From Hydractinia symbiolongicarpus (Eukaryota; Cnidaria; Hydrozoa; Anthoathecata; Hydractiniidae), in assembly GCF_029227915.1 (NCBI RefSeq), contig NC_079887.1, positions 25,729,650 to 25,793,649 of the forward strand: DNA of 64,000 bases. Direction: 5' to 3'. A model generated the notes under the pieces. That model saw only the letters and a list, made by a program, of their open reading frames with translations, was not told the origin of the DNA and made no database searches. Both the position numbers and the translations under genes were made by a program. Every line of letters starts with the position of its first letter. The stretch's first letter is position 1. Of the stretch, positions 9,635-23,150 are shown piece by piece.

Positions 9635-11583
9635 GGGTATTCGTTTGCCGGCGATTAAACTTCTTTTATTCAGCGTCTCATCAGAAATGAAAACATTTTT
9701 GAAAACTACAAGTCTTATGCGCTTTAGTGGTGAAAAAATAATTTAAAAAATCGTTCTGGAAATGAGTTTACTCACAGGGTACTTTCTTTGTATACATTCG
9801 ACTACACGGGCCAAGCCCGGGATTTACGGGAAATCGCGGGATTTCGTTTGCCGGCGATTAAACTTCTTTCATTAAGCGTGTCATCAAAAATGAAAACATT
9901 TTTGAAAACTACAAGTCTCATGCGTTTTAGTGGTGCAAAAAAATTTAAAAAATCGTTCAGGAAATGAGTTTACTTCCTGGGTACTTTCTTTGTATACATT
10001 CGACTATACGGGCCAAGCCCGGGATTTACGGGAAATCGCGGGATTTCGTTTGCCGGCGATTAAACTTCTTTTATTCAGCGTCTCATCAAAAATGAAAACA
10101 TTTTTAAAAACTACAAGTCTCATGGGCTTTAGTGGTGAAATAATAATTTAAAAAATCCTTTGGGAAATTAGTTTACTCCCTGGGTACTTTCTTTGTATAC
10201 TTTTGACTATACGGGCCGAGTCCAGGATTTACGGGAAATCGCAGGTTTTCGTTTGCCAGCGATTAAACTTCTTTTATTTAGCGTCTCATCAAAAATGAAA
10301 AGATTTCTGAAAATTACAAGTCTCATGCGTTTTAGTGGTGAAAAAATAATTTAAAAAGTCGTTCGGGAAATGAGTTTACTCCCTGGGTACTTTCTTTGTA
10401 TACTTTTGACTATACTGGCCGAGTCCGGGATTTACGGGAAATCGCGGGTATTCGTTTGCCGGCGATTAAACTTCTTTTATTCAGCGTCTCATCAAAAATG
10501 AAAACATTTTTAAAAACTACAAGTCTCATGGGCTTTAGTGGTGAAATAATAATTTAAAAAATCGTTTGGGAAATTAGTTTACTCCCTGGGTACTTTCTTT
10601 GTATACTTTTGACTATACGGGCCGAGTCCGGGATTTACGGGAAATCGCAGGTTTTCGTTTGCCGGCGATTAAACCTCTTTTATTCAGCGTCTCATCAAAA
10701 ATGAAAACATTTTTGAAAACTACAAGTCTCATGCGTTTTAGTGGTGAAAAAATGAATTAAAAAATCGTTCGGGAAATGAGTTTACTCCCTGGGTACTATC
10801 TTTGTATACTTTTGACTATACGGGCCAAGCCCGGGATTTACGGGAAATCGCAGGTTTTTGTTTGCCGGGGATTAAACCACTTTGATTAAGCGTCTCATCA
10901 AAAATGAAAAGGTTTCTGAAAACTACAAGTCTCATGCGTTTTAGTGGTGAAAAAAAAATTTAAAAAATCGTTCGGGAAATGAGTTTACTTCCTGGGTATT
11001 TTTTTGTATACATTCGACTATACGGGCCAAGCCCGGGATTTACGGGAAATCGCGGGATTTCGTTTGCCGGCGATTAAACCTCTTTTATTAAGCGTCTCAT
11101 CAAAAATGAAAACATTTTTAAAAACTACAAGTCTCATGGGCTTTAGTGGTGAAATAATAATTTAAAAAATCGTTCGGGAAATGGGTTTACACCCCGAGTA
11201 CTTTCTTTGTATACTTTTGACTATACGGGCCGAGTCCGGGATTTACGGGAAATCGCAGGTTTTCGTTTGCCGGCGATTAAACCACATTCATTAAGCGTCT
11301 CATCAAAAATGAAAAGATTTCTGAAAACTACAAGTCTCATGCGTTTTAGTGGTGAAAAAATAATTTAAAAAATCGTTCGGGAAATGAGTTTACTCCCTGG
11401 GTACTTTCTTTGTATACTTTTGACTATACGGGCCGAGTCTGCGATTTACGGGAAATCGCGGGTATTCGTTTGCCGGCGATTAAACTTCTTTTATTCAGCG
11501 TCTCATCAGAAATGAAAACATTTTTGAAAACTACAAGTCTTATGCGCTTTAGTGGTGAAAAAATAATTTAAAAAATCGTTCTG

Positions 11584-14500
11584 GAAATGAGTTTACTCAC
11601 TGGGTACTTTCCTTGTATACTTTTGACTATACGAGCCGAGACCGGGATTTACGGGAAATCGCGGGTTTTCGTTTGCCGGCGATTAAACTTCTTTTATTCA
11701 GCGTCTCATCAAAAATGAAAACATTTTTAAAAACTACAAGTCTCATGGGCTTTAGTGGTAAAATATAAATTTAAAAAATCGTTTGGGAAATGAGTTTACT
11801 CCCTGGGTACTTTCTTTGTATACTTTTGACTATACGGGCCGAGTCCGGGATTTACGGGAAATCGCAGGTTTTCGTTTGCCGGGGATTAAACTTCTTTTAT
11901 TCAGCGTCTCATCAAAAATGAAAACATTTTTGAAAACTACAAGTCTCATGCGTTTTAGTGGTGAAAAAATAATTTAAAAAATCGTTCGGGAAATGAGTTT
12001 ACTCACTGGGTACTTTCCTTGTATACTTTTAACTATACGGGCGGAGTCCGGGATTTACGGGAAATCGCAGGTTTTCGTTTGCCGGCGATTAAACTTCTTT
12101 TATTCAGCGTCTCATCAAAAATGAAAGCATTTTTAAAAACTACAAGTCTCATGGGCTTTAGTGGTGAAATAATAATTTAAAAAATCGTTCGGGAAATGAG
12201 TTTACTCCCTGGGTACTATCTTTGTATACTTTTGACTATACGGGCCAAGCCCGGGATTTACTGGAAATCGCAGGTTTTCGTTTGCCGGCGATTAAACCAC
12301 TTTCATTAAGCGTCTCATCAAAAATGAAAAGATTTCTGAAAACTACAAGTCTCATGCGTTTTAGTGGTGAAAAAATAATTTAAAAAATCGTTCGGGAAAT
12401 GAGTTTACTCCCTTGGTACTTTCTTTGTATACTTTTGACTATACGGGCCGAGTCCGGGATTTACGGGAAATCGCGGGTATTCGTTTGCCGGCGCTTAAAC
12501 TTCTTTTATTCAGCGTCTCATCAAAAATGAAAACATTTTAAAAACTACAAGTCTCATGGGCTTTAGTGGTGAAATAATAATTTAAAAAATCGTTTGGGAA
12601 ATTAGTTTACTCCCTGGGTACTTTCTTTGTATACTTTTGACTATACGGGCCGAGTCCGGGATTTACGGGAAATCGCAAGTTTTCGTTTGCCGGCGATTAA
12701 ACTTCTTTTATTCAGCGTCTCATCAAAAATGAAAGCATTTTTGAAAACTACAAGTCTCATGCGTTTTAGTGGTGAAAAAATGAATTAAAAAATCGTTTGG
12801 GAAATGAGTTTACTCCCTGGGTACTATCTTTGTATACTTTTGACTATACGGGCCAAGCCCGGGATTTACGGGAAATCGCGGGTTTTCGTTTGCCGGCGAT
12901 TAAACTTCTTTTATTCAGCGTCTCATCAGAAATGAAAACATTTTTGAAAACTACAAGTCTTATGCGCTTTAGTGGTGAAAAAATAATTTAAAAAATGGTT
13001 CTGGAAATGAGTTTACTCACAGGGTACTTTCTTTGTATACATTCGACTATACGGGCCAAGCCCGGGATTTACGGGAAATCGCGGGTTTTCGTTTGCCGGC
13101 GATTAAACCTCTTTCATTAAGCGTCTCAACAAAAATCAAAACATTTTTGAAAACTACAAGTCTCATGCGTTTTAGTGGTGAAAAAAAAATTTAAAAAATC
13201 GTTCGGGAAATGAGTTTACTTCCTGGGTACTTTTTTTGTATACATTCGACTATACGGGCCAAGCCCGGGATTTACGGGAAATCGCGGGATTTCGTTTGCC
13301 GGCGATTAAACCTCTTTTATTAAGCGTCTCATCAAAAATGAAAACATTTTTAAAAACTACAAGTCTCATGGGCTTTAGTGGTGAAATAATAATTTAAAAA
13401 ATCGTTCGGGAAATGAGTTTACACCCCGAGTACTTTCTTTGTATACTTTTGACTATACGGGCCGAGTCCGGGATTTACGGGAAATCGCAGGTTTTCGTTT
13501 GCCGGCGATTAAACCACATTCATTAAGCGTCTCATCAAAAATGAAAAGATTTCTGAAAACTACAAGTCTCATGCGTTTTAGTGGTGAAAAAATAATTTAA
13601 AAAATCGTTCGGGAAATGAGTTTACTCCCTGGGTACTTTCTTTGTATACTTTTGACTATACGGGCCGAGTCCGGGATTTACGGGAAATCGCGGGTATTCG
13701 TTTGCCGGCGATTAAACTTCTTTTATTCAGCGTCTCAACAAAAATCAAAACATTTTTGAAAACTACAAGTCTCATGCGTTTTAGTGGTGAAAAAAAAATT
13801 TAAAAAATCGTTCGGGAAATGAGTTTACTTCCTGGGTACTTTTTTTGTATACATTCGACTATACGGGCCAAGCCCGGGATTTACGGGAAATCGCGGGATT
13901 TCGTTTGCCGGCGATTAAACCTCTTTTATTAAGCGTCTCATCAAAAATGAAAACATTTTTAAAAACTACAAGTCTCATGGGCTTTAGTGGTGAAATAATA
14001 ATTTGAAAAATCGTTCGGGAAATGAGTTTACACCCCGAGTACTTTCTTTGTATACTTTTGACTATACGGGCCGAGTCCGGGATTTACGGGAAATCGCAGG
14101 TTTTCGTTTGCCGGCGATTAAACCACATTTAATAAGCGTCTCATCAAAAATGAAAAGATTTCTGAAAACTTTAAGTCTCATGCGTTTTAGTGGTGAAAAA
14201 ATAATTTAAAAAATCGTTCGGGAAATGAGTTTACTCCCTGGGTACTTTCTTTGTATACTTTTGACTATACGGGCCGAGTCCGGGATTTACGGGAAATCGC
14301 GGGTATTCGTTTGCCGGCGATTAAACTTCTTTTATTCAGCGTCTCATCAAAAATGAAAACATTTTTAAAAACTACAAGTCTCATGGGCTTTAGTGGTGAA
14401 ATAATAATTTAAAAAATCCTTTGGGAAATTAGTTTACTCCCTGGGTACTTTCTTTGTATACTTTTGACTATACGGGCCGAGTCCGGGATTTACGGGAAAT

Positions 14501-17061
14501 CGCAGGTTTTCGTTTGCCAGCGATTAAACTTCTTTTATTCAGCGTCTCATCAAAAATGAAAAGATTTCTGAAAATTACAAGTCTCATGCGTTTTAGTGGT
14601 GAAAAAATAATTTAAAAAATCGTTCGGGAAATGAGTTTACTCCCTGGGTACTTTTTTTGTATACTTTTGACTATACGGGCCGAGTCCGGGATTTACGGGA
14701 AATCGCGGGTATTCGTTTGCCGGCGATTAAACTTCTTTTATTCAGCGTCTCATCAAAAATGAAAACATTTTTAAAAACTACAAGTCTCATGGGCTTTAGT
14801 GGTGAAATAATAATTTAAAAAATCGTTTGGGAAATTAGTTTACTCCCTGGGTACTTTCTTTGTAAACTTTTGACTATACGGGCTGAGTCCGGGATTTACG
14901 GGAAATCGCAGGTTTTCGTTTGCCGGCGATTAAACTTCTTTTATTCAGCGTCTCATCAAAAATGAAAACATTTTTGAAAACTACAAGTCTCATGCGTTTT
15001 AGTGGTGAAAAAATGAATTAAAAAATCGTTCGGGAAATGAGTTTACTCCTTGGGTACTTTCTTTGTATACTTTTGACTATACGGGCCGAGTCTGCGATTT
15101 ACGGGAAATCGCGGGTATTCGTTTGCCGGCGATTAAACTTCTTTTATTCAGCGTCTCATCAGAAATGAAAACATTTTTGAAAACTACAAGTCTTATGCGC
15201 TTTAGTGGTGAAAAAATAATTTAAAAAATCGTTCTGGAAATGAGTTTACTCACAGGGTACTTTCTTTGTATACATTCGACTACACGGGCCAAGCCCGGGA
15301 TTTACGGGAAATCGCGGGATTTCGTTTGCCGGCGATTAAACTTCTTTCATTAAGCGTCTCATCAAAAATGAAAACATTTTTGAAAACTACAAGTCTCATG
15401 CGTTTTAGTGGTGCAAAAAAATTTAAAAAATCGTTCAGGAAATGAGTTTACTTCCTGGGTACTTTCTTTGTATACATTCGACTATACGGGCCAAGCCCGG
15501 GATTTACGGGAAATCGCGGGATTTCGTTTGCCGGCGATTAAACTTCTTTTATTCAGCGTCTCATCAAAAATGAAAACATTTTTAAAAACTACAAGTCTCA
15601 TGGGCTTTAGTGGTGAAATAATAATTTAAAAAATCCTTTGGGAAATTAGTTTACTCCCTGGGTACTTTCTTTGTATACTTTTGACTATACGGGCCGAGTC
15701 CAGGATTTACGGGAAATCGCAGGTTTTCGTTTGCCAGCGATTAAACTTCTTTTATTTAGCGTCTCATCAAAAATGAAAAGATTTCTGAAAATTACAAGTC
15801 TCATGCGTTTTAGTGGTGAAAAAATAATTTAAAAAGTCGTTCGGGAAATGAGTTTACTCCCTGGGTACTTTCTTTGTATACTTTTGACTATACTGGCCGA
15901 GTCCGGGATTTACGGGAAATCGCGGGTATTCGTTTGCCGGCGATTAAACTTCTTTTATTCAGCGTCTCATCAAAAATGAAAACATTTTTAAAAACTACAA
16001 GTCTCATGGGCTTTAGTGGTGAAATAATAATTTAAAAAATCGTTTGGGAAATTAGTTTACTCCCTGGGTACTTTCTTTGTATACTTTTGACTATACGGGC
16101 CGAGTCCGGGATTTACGGGAAATCGCAGGTTTTCGTTTGCCGGCGATTAAACCTCTTTTATTCAGCGTCTCATCAAAAATGAAAACATTTTTGAAAACTA
16201 CAAGTCTCATGCGTTTTAGTGGTGAAAAAATGAATTAAAAAATCGTTCGGGAAATGAGTTTACTCCCTGGGTACTATCTTTGTATACTTTTGACTATACG
16301 GGCCAAGCCCGGGATTTACGGGAAATCGCAGGTTTTTGTTTGCCGGGGATTAAACCACTTTCATTAAGCGTCTCATCAAAAATGAAAAGGTTTCTGAAAA
16401 CTACAAGTCTCATGCGTTTTAGTGGTGAAAAAAAAATTTAAAAAATCGTTCGGGAAATGAGTTTACTTCCTGGGTATTTTTTTGTATACATTCGACTATA
16501 CGGGCCAAGCCCGGGATTTACGGGAAATCGCGGGATTTCGTTTGCCGGCGATTAAACCTCTTTTATTAAGCGTCTCATCAAAAATGAAAACATTTTTAAA
16601 AACTACAAGTCTCATGGGCTTTAGTGGTGAAATAATAATTTAAAAAATCGTTCGGGAAATGGGTTTACACCCCGAGTACTTTCTTTGTATACTTTTGACT
16701 ATACGGGCCGAGTCCGGGATTTACGGGAAATCGCAGGTTTTCGTTTGCCGGCGATTAAACCACATTCATTAAGCGTCTCATCAAAAATGAAAAGATTTCT
16801 GAAAACTACAAGTCTCATGCGTTTTAGTGGTGAAAAAATAATTTAAAAAATCGTTCGGGAAATGAGTTTACTCCCTGGGTACTTTCTTTGTATACTTTTG
16901 ACTATACGGGCCGAGTCTGCGATTTACGGGAAATCGCGGGTATTCGTTTGCCGGCGATTAAACTTCTTTTATTCAGCGTCTCATCAGAAATGAACACATT
17001 TTTGAAAACTACAAGTCTTATGCGCTTTAGTGGTGAAAAAATAATTTAAAAAATCGTTCTG
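11584..17061 (+). repeat. 5478-bp higher-order repeat, copy 2 (27 units)
   Basis: This is the direct tandem partner of the preceding segment, in the same orientation and joined without extra sequence. The right boundary lies near 17061: the next unit has CACAGGG and TATACATTCG, whereas the sequence following copy 1 has CACTGGG and ACTTTCCTTG. Its last third (from about 15.69 kb) was reused as the beginning of the next, 3.04-kb duplication, so the two block systems overlap. Confidence 0.93.
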
Positions 17062-18734
17062 GAAATGAGTTTACTCACAGGGTACTTTCTTTGTATACAT
17101 TCGACTATACGGGCCAAGCCCGGGATTTACGGGAAATCGCGGGATTTCGTTTGCCGGCGATTAAACTTCTTTCATTAAGCGTCTCATCAAAAATGAAAAC
17201 ATTTTTGAAAACTACAAATCTCATGCGTTTTAGTGGTGCAAAAAAATTTAAAAAATCGTTCAGGAAATGAGTTTACTTCCTGGGTACTTTCTTTGTATAC
17301 ATTCGACTATACGGGCCAAGCCCGGGATTTACGGGAAATCGCGGGATTTCGTTTGCCGGCGATTAAACTTCTTTTATTCACCGTCTCATCAAAAATGAAA
17401 ATATTTTTAAATACTACAAGTCTCATGGGCTTTAGTGGTGAAATAATAATTTAAAAAATCGTTCGGGAAATGAGTTTACTCCCTGGGTACTATCTTTGTA
17501 TACTTTTGACTATACGGGCCAAGCCCGGGGTTTACGGGAAATCGCGGGTTTTCGTTTGCCGGCGATTAAACTTGTTTTATTCAGCGTCTCATCAGAAATG
17601 AAAACATTTTTGAAAACTACAAGTCTCATGCGTTTTAGTGGTGAAAAAATATTTTAAAAATTCGTTCGGGAAATGAGTTTACTTACTGGGTACTTTCTTT
17701 GTATACTTTTGACTATGCGGGCCGAGTCCGGGGTTTACGGGAAATGGCGGGTTTTCGTTTGCCGGCGATTAAACTTCTTTTATTTAGCGTCTCATCAAAA
17801 ATGAAAACATTTTTGAAAACTTCAAGTCTCAAGCGTTTTAGTGGTGAAAAGATAATTTAAAAAATCGTTTTGGAAATGAGTTTACTCACAGGGTACTTTC
17901 TTTGTATACATTCGACTATACGGGCCAAGCCCGGGATTTACGGGAAATCGCGGGTTTTCGTTTGCCGGCGATTAAACCACTTTCATTAAGCGTCTCATCA
18001 AAAAAGAAAACATTTCTGAAAACTACAAGTCTCATGCGTTTTAGTGGTGAAAAAATATTTTAAAAATTCGTTCGGGAAATGAGTTTACTCACTGGGTACT
18101 TTCCTTGTATACTTTTGACTATACGGGCCGAGTCCGGGATTTACGGGAAATCGCAGGTTTTCGTTTGCAGGCGATTAAACCACTTTCATTAAGCGTCTCA
18201 TCAAAAATGAAAACATTTCTAAAAACTACAAGTCTCATGCGTTTTAGTGGGGAAAAAATAATTTAAAAATTCGTTAGGGAAATGAGTTTACACCCTGGGT
18301 ACTCTCTTTGTATACTTTTGACTATACGGGCCGAGTCCGGGATTTACGGGAAATCGCAGGTTTTCGTTTGCCGGCGATTAAACTTCTTTTATTCAGCGTC
18401 TCATCAAAAATGAAAACATTTCTGAAAACTACAAGTCTCATGCGTTTTAGTGGTGAAAAAATAATTTAAAAATTCGTTAGGAAAATGAGTTTACACCCTG
18501 GGTACTCTCTTGGTATACTTTTGACTAAACGGGCCGAGTCCGGGATTTACGGGAAATCGCAGGTTTTCGTTTGCCGGCGATTAAACTTCTTTTATTCAGA
18601 GTCTCATCAAAAATGAAAACATTTTTGAAAACTACAAGTCTCATGCGTTTTAGTGGTGAAAAAATAGTTTAAAAAATCGTTCGGGAAATGAGTTTACTCA
18701 CTGGGTACTTTCCTTGTATACTTTTAACTATACG
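15692..18734 (+). repeat. 3043-bp higher-order repeat, copy 1 (15 units)
   Basis: The GAGTCCAGGATTT and TTGCCAGCG unit at 15701 recurs at 18744 (offset 3043). After one unit is lost from the second copy the offset becomes 2841, as seen with the ATGGGTTTACACC unit (16659 and 19500), the GTGCAAAAAAATTT unit (17233 and 20074) and the CATCAAAAAAGAAAAC unit (18000 and 20841). The first part of this copy lies inside the second 5478-bp repeat. Confidence 0.88.
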
Positions 18735-21576
18735 GGCCGAGTCCAGGATTTACGGGAAATCGCAGGTTTTCGTTTGCCAGCGATTAAACTTCTTTTATTT
18801 AGCGTCTCATCAAAAATGAAAAGATTTCTGAAAATTACAAGTCTCATGCGTTTTAGTGGTGAAAAAATAATTTAAAAAGTCGTTCGGGAAATGAGTTTAC
18901 TCCCTGGGTACTTTCTTTGTATACTTTTGACTATACGGGCCGAGTCCGGGATTTACGGGAAATCGCGGGTATTCGTTTGCCGGCGATTAAACTTCTTTTA
19001 TTCAGCGTCTCATCAAAAATGAAAACATTTTTAAAAACTACAAGTCTCATGGGCTTTAGTGGTGAAATAATAATTTAAAAAATCGTTTGGGAAATTAGTT
19101 TACTCCCTGGGTACTTTCTTTGTATACTTTTGACTATACGGGCCGAGTCCGGGATTTACGGGAAATCGCAGGTTTTCGTTTGCCGGCGATTAAACCTCTT
19201 TTATTCAGAGTCTCATCAAAAATGAAAACATTTTTGAAAACTACAAGTCTCATGCGTTTTAGTGGTGAAAAAATGAATTAAAAAATCGTTCGGGAAATGA
19301 GTTTACTCCCTGGGTACTATCTTTGTATACTTTTGACTATACGGGCCAAGCCCGGGATTTACGGGAAATCGCAGGTTTTTGTTTGCCGGGGATTAAACCA
19401 CTTTTATTAAGCGTCTCATCAAAAATGAAAACATTTTTAAAAACTACAAGTCTCATGGGCTTTAGTGGTGAAATAATAATTTAAAAAATCGTTCGGGAAA
19501 TGGGTTTACACCCCGAGTACTTTCTTTGTATACTTTTGACTATACGGGCCGAGTCCGGGATTTACGGGAAATCGCAGGTTTTCGTTTGCCGGCGATTAAA
19601 CCACATTCATTAAGCGTCTCATCAAAAATGAAAAGATTTCTGAAAACTACAAGTCTCATGCGTTTTAGTGGTGAAAAAATAATTTAAAAAATCGTTCGGG
19701 AAATGAGTTTACTCCCTGGGTACTTTCTTTGTATACTTTTGACTATACGGGCCGAGTCTGCGATTTACGGGAAATCGCGGGTATTCGTTTGCCGGCGATT
19801 AAACTTCTTTTATTCAGCGTCTCATCAGAAATGAAAACATTTTTGAAAACTACAAGTCTTATGCGCTTTAGTGGTGAAAAAATAATTTAAAAAATCGTTC
19901 TGGAAATGAGTTTACTCACAGGGTACTTTCTTTGTATACATTCGACTATACGGGCCAAGCCCGGGATTTACGGGAAATCGCGGGATTTCGTTTGCCGGCG
20001 ATTAAACTTCTTTCATTAAGCGTCTCATCAAAAATGAAAACATTTTTGAAAACTACAAATCTCATGCGTTTTAGTGGTGCAAAAAAATTTAAAAAATCGT
20101 TCAGGAAATGAGTTTACTTCCTGGGTACTTTCTTTGCATACATTCGACTATACGGGCCAAGCCCGGGATTTACGGGAAATCGCGGGATTTTGTTTGCCGG
20201 CGATTAAACTTCTTTTATTCACCGTCTCATCAAAAATGAAAATATTTTTAAATACTACAAGTCTCATGGGCTTTAGTGGTGAAATAATAATTTAAAAAAT
20301 CGTTCGGGAAATGAGTTTACTCCCTGGGTACTATCTTTGTATACTTTTGACTATACGGGCCAAGCCCGGGGTTTACGGGAAATCGCGGGTTTTCGTTTGC
20401 CGGCGATTAAACTTCTTTTATTCAGCGTCTCATCAGAAATGAAAACATTTTTGAAAACTACAAGTCTCATGCGTTTTAGTGGTGAAAAAATATTTTAAAA
20501 ATTCGTTCGGGAAATGAGTTTACTCACTGGGTACTTTCTTTGTATACTTTTGACTATGCGGGCCGAGTCCGGGGTTTACGGGAAATGGCGGGTTTTCGTT
20601 TGCCGGCGATTAAACTTCTTTTATTTAGCGTCTCATCAAAAATGAAAACATTTTTGAAAACTTCAAGTCTCAAGCGTTTTAGTGGTGAAAAGATAATTTA
20701 AAAAATCGTTTTGGAAATGAGTTTACTCACAGGGTACTTTCTTTGTATACATTCGACTATACGGGCCAAGCCCGGGATTTACGGGAAATCGCGGGTTTTC
20801 GTTTGCCGGCGATTAAACCACTTTCATTAAGCGTCTCATCAAAAAAGAAAACATTTCTGAAAACTACAAGTCTCATGCGTTTTAGTGGTGAAAAAATATT
20901 TTAAAAATTCGTTCGGGAAATGAGTTTACTCACTGGGTACTTTCCTTGTATACTTTTGACTATACGGGCCGAGTCCGGGATTTACGGGAAATCGCAGGTT
21001 TTCGTTTGCAGGCGATTAAACCACTTTCATTAAGCGTCTCATCAAAAATGAAAACATTTCTAAAAACTACAAGTCTCATGCGTTTTAGTGGGGAAAAAAT
21101 AATTTAAAAATTCGTTAGGGAAATGAGTTTACACCCTGGGTACTCTCTTTGTATACTTTTGACTATACGGGCCGAGTCCGGGATTTACGGGAAATCGCAG
21201 GTTTTCGTTTGCCGGCGATTAAACTTCTTTTATTCAGCGTCTCATCAAAAATGAAAACATTTCTGAAAACTACAAGTCTCATGCGTTTTAGTGGTGAAAA
21301 AATAATTTAAAAATTCGTTAGGAAAATGAGTTTACACCCTGGGTACTCTCTTGGTATACTTTTGACTAAACGGGCCGAGTCCGGGATTTACGGGAAATCG
21401 CAGGTTTTCGTTTGCCGGCGATTAAACTTCTTTTATTCAGAGTCTCATCAAAAATGAAAACATTTTTGAAAACTACAAGTCTCATGCGTTTTAGTGGTGA
21501 AAAAATAATTTAAAAAATCGTTCGGGAAATGAGTTTACTCACTGGGTACTTTCCTTGTATACTTTTAACTATACGG
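18735..21576 (+). repeat. 3043-bp higher-order repeat, copy 2 with one unit lost (about 2841 bp)
   Basis: It begins at a hybrid unit: the bases before about 18735 are of the ACTTTCCTTG and TTTTAACTATACGG type and those after it are of the CCAGGATTT type. A missing unit is located near 19395, where CCACTTTTATTAAG joins the CCAC allele of one unit to the TTTTATTAAG end of the next. Differences from copy 1 are few: CTTGTTTTATT versus CTTCTTTTATT (17567), TTACTGGG versus TCACTGGG (17690), and TTTGCATAC at 20131. Confidence 0.86.
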
Positions 21577-23150
21577 GCCGAGTCCGGGATTTTCGGGAAA
21601 TCGCAGGTTTTCGTTTGCCGGCGATTAAACTTCTTTTATTCAGCGTCTCATCAAAAATGAAAACATTTCTGAAAACTACAAGTCTCATGCGTTTTAGTGG
21701 TGAAAAAATAATTTAAAAATTAGGGAAATGAGTCTACACCCTGGGTACTCTTTTTGTATACTTTTGACTATACGGGACGAGTCCGGGATTTACGGGAAAT
21801 CGCGGGTATTCGTTTGCCGGCGCTTAAACTTCTTTTATTCAGCGTCTCATCAAAAATGAAAACATTTTTGAAAACTACAAGTCTCATGGGCTTTAGTTGT
21901 GAAATAACAATAAAAAATCGTTTGGGAAATTAGTTTACTCACTGGGTACTTTCCTTGTATACTTTTGACTATACGGGCCGAGTCCGGGATTTACGGGAAA
22001 TCGCAGGTTTTCGTTTGCAGGCGATTAAACTTCTTTTATTCAGCGTCTCATCAAAAATGAAAACATTTTTGAAAACTACAAGTCTCATGCGTTTTAGTGG
22101 TGAAAAAATGAATTAAAAAATCGTTCGGGAAATGGGTTTACTCCCTGGGTACTATCTTTGTATACTTTTGACTATACGGGCCAAGCCCGGGATTTACGGG
22201 AAATTGCGGGTTTTCGTTTGCCGGCGATTAAACTTCTTTTATTCAGCGTCTCATCAGAAATGAAAACATTTTTGAAAACTACAAGTCTTATGCGCTTTAG
22301 TGGTGAAAAAATAATTTAAAAAATCGTTCTGGAAATGAGTTTACTCACAGGGTACTTTCTTTGTATACATTCGACTTTACGGGCCAAGCCCGGGATTTAC
22401 GGGAAATCGCGGGTTTTCGTTTGCCGGCGATTAAACTTCTTTTATTTAGCGTCTCATCAGAAATGAAAACATTTTTGAAAACTACAAGTCTCATGCGTTT
22501 TAGTGGTGAAAAAATATTTTAAAAATTCGTTCGGGAAATGAGTTTACTCACTGGGTACTTTCTTTGTATACTTTTGACTATGCGGGCCGAGTCCGGGGTT
22601 TACGGGAAATGGCGGGTTTTCGTTTGCCGGCGATTAAACTTCTTTTATTTAGCGTCTCATCAAAAATGAAAACATTTTTGAAAACTACAAGTCTCAAGCG
22701 TTTTAGTGGTGAAAAGATAATTTAAAAAATCGTTTTGGAAATGAGTTTACTCATAGGGTACTTTCTTTGTATACATTCGACTATACGGGCCAAGCCCGGG
22801 ATTTACGGGAAATCGCGGGTTTTCGTTTGCCGGCGATTAAACCACTTTCATTAAGCGTCTCATCAAAAATGAAAATATTTCTGAAAACTACAAGTCTGAT
22901 GCGTTTTAGTGGTGAAAAAATATTTTAAAAATTCGTTCGGGAAATGAGTTTACTCACTGGGTACTTTCCTTGTATACTTTTGACTATACGGGCCGAGTCC
23001 GGGATTTACGGGAAATCGCAGGTTTTCGTTTGCCGGCGATTAAACCACTTTCATTAAGCGTCTCATCAAAAATGAAAACATTTCTAAAAACTACAAGTCT
23101 CATGCGTTTTAGTGGTGAAAAAATAATTTAAAAATTCGTTAGGGAAATGA
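20685..23150 (+). repeat. 4.46-kb-offset duplicated segment, copy 1
   Basis: Variant order here is repeated 4460-4462 bp later. Examples are the CATCAAAAAAGAAAAC unit (20841 and 25301), a unit end with four bases missing before TAGGGAAATG (21728 and 26188), the GTTGTGAAATAACAA unit (about 21896 and 26356) and the TATGCGGG unit (22581 and 27043). The offset grows from 4460 to 4462 because copy 1 reads AACAATAAAAAATCG where copy 2 reads AACAATTTAAAAAATCG. Its beginning overlaps the preceding 3.04-kb block. Confidence 0.85.

Larger units (their letters stand above)
6106..11583 (+). repeat. 5478-bp higher-order repeat, copy 1 (27 units)
   Basis: Every landmark variant in this segment reappears 5478 bp later in the same order. 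Examples are the GAGCCGAGACCGGG unit (6109 and 11587), the ACATTTTAAAAAC one-base-short unit, the ACACCCCGAGTAC units and the GTGCAAAAAAATTT unit. The length is 27 x 203 less 3. The left boundary is set by sequence before 6105 not matching that before 11583. The copies are almost identical: by eye I noted only about four differences (CTTCGG versus CTTGGG near 9573; GCGTGTCATC versus GCGTCTCATC near 9889; CTTTGATTAAG versus CTTTCATTAAG near 10881; GAAAAC versus GAACAC near 11516). Confidence 0.93.
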
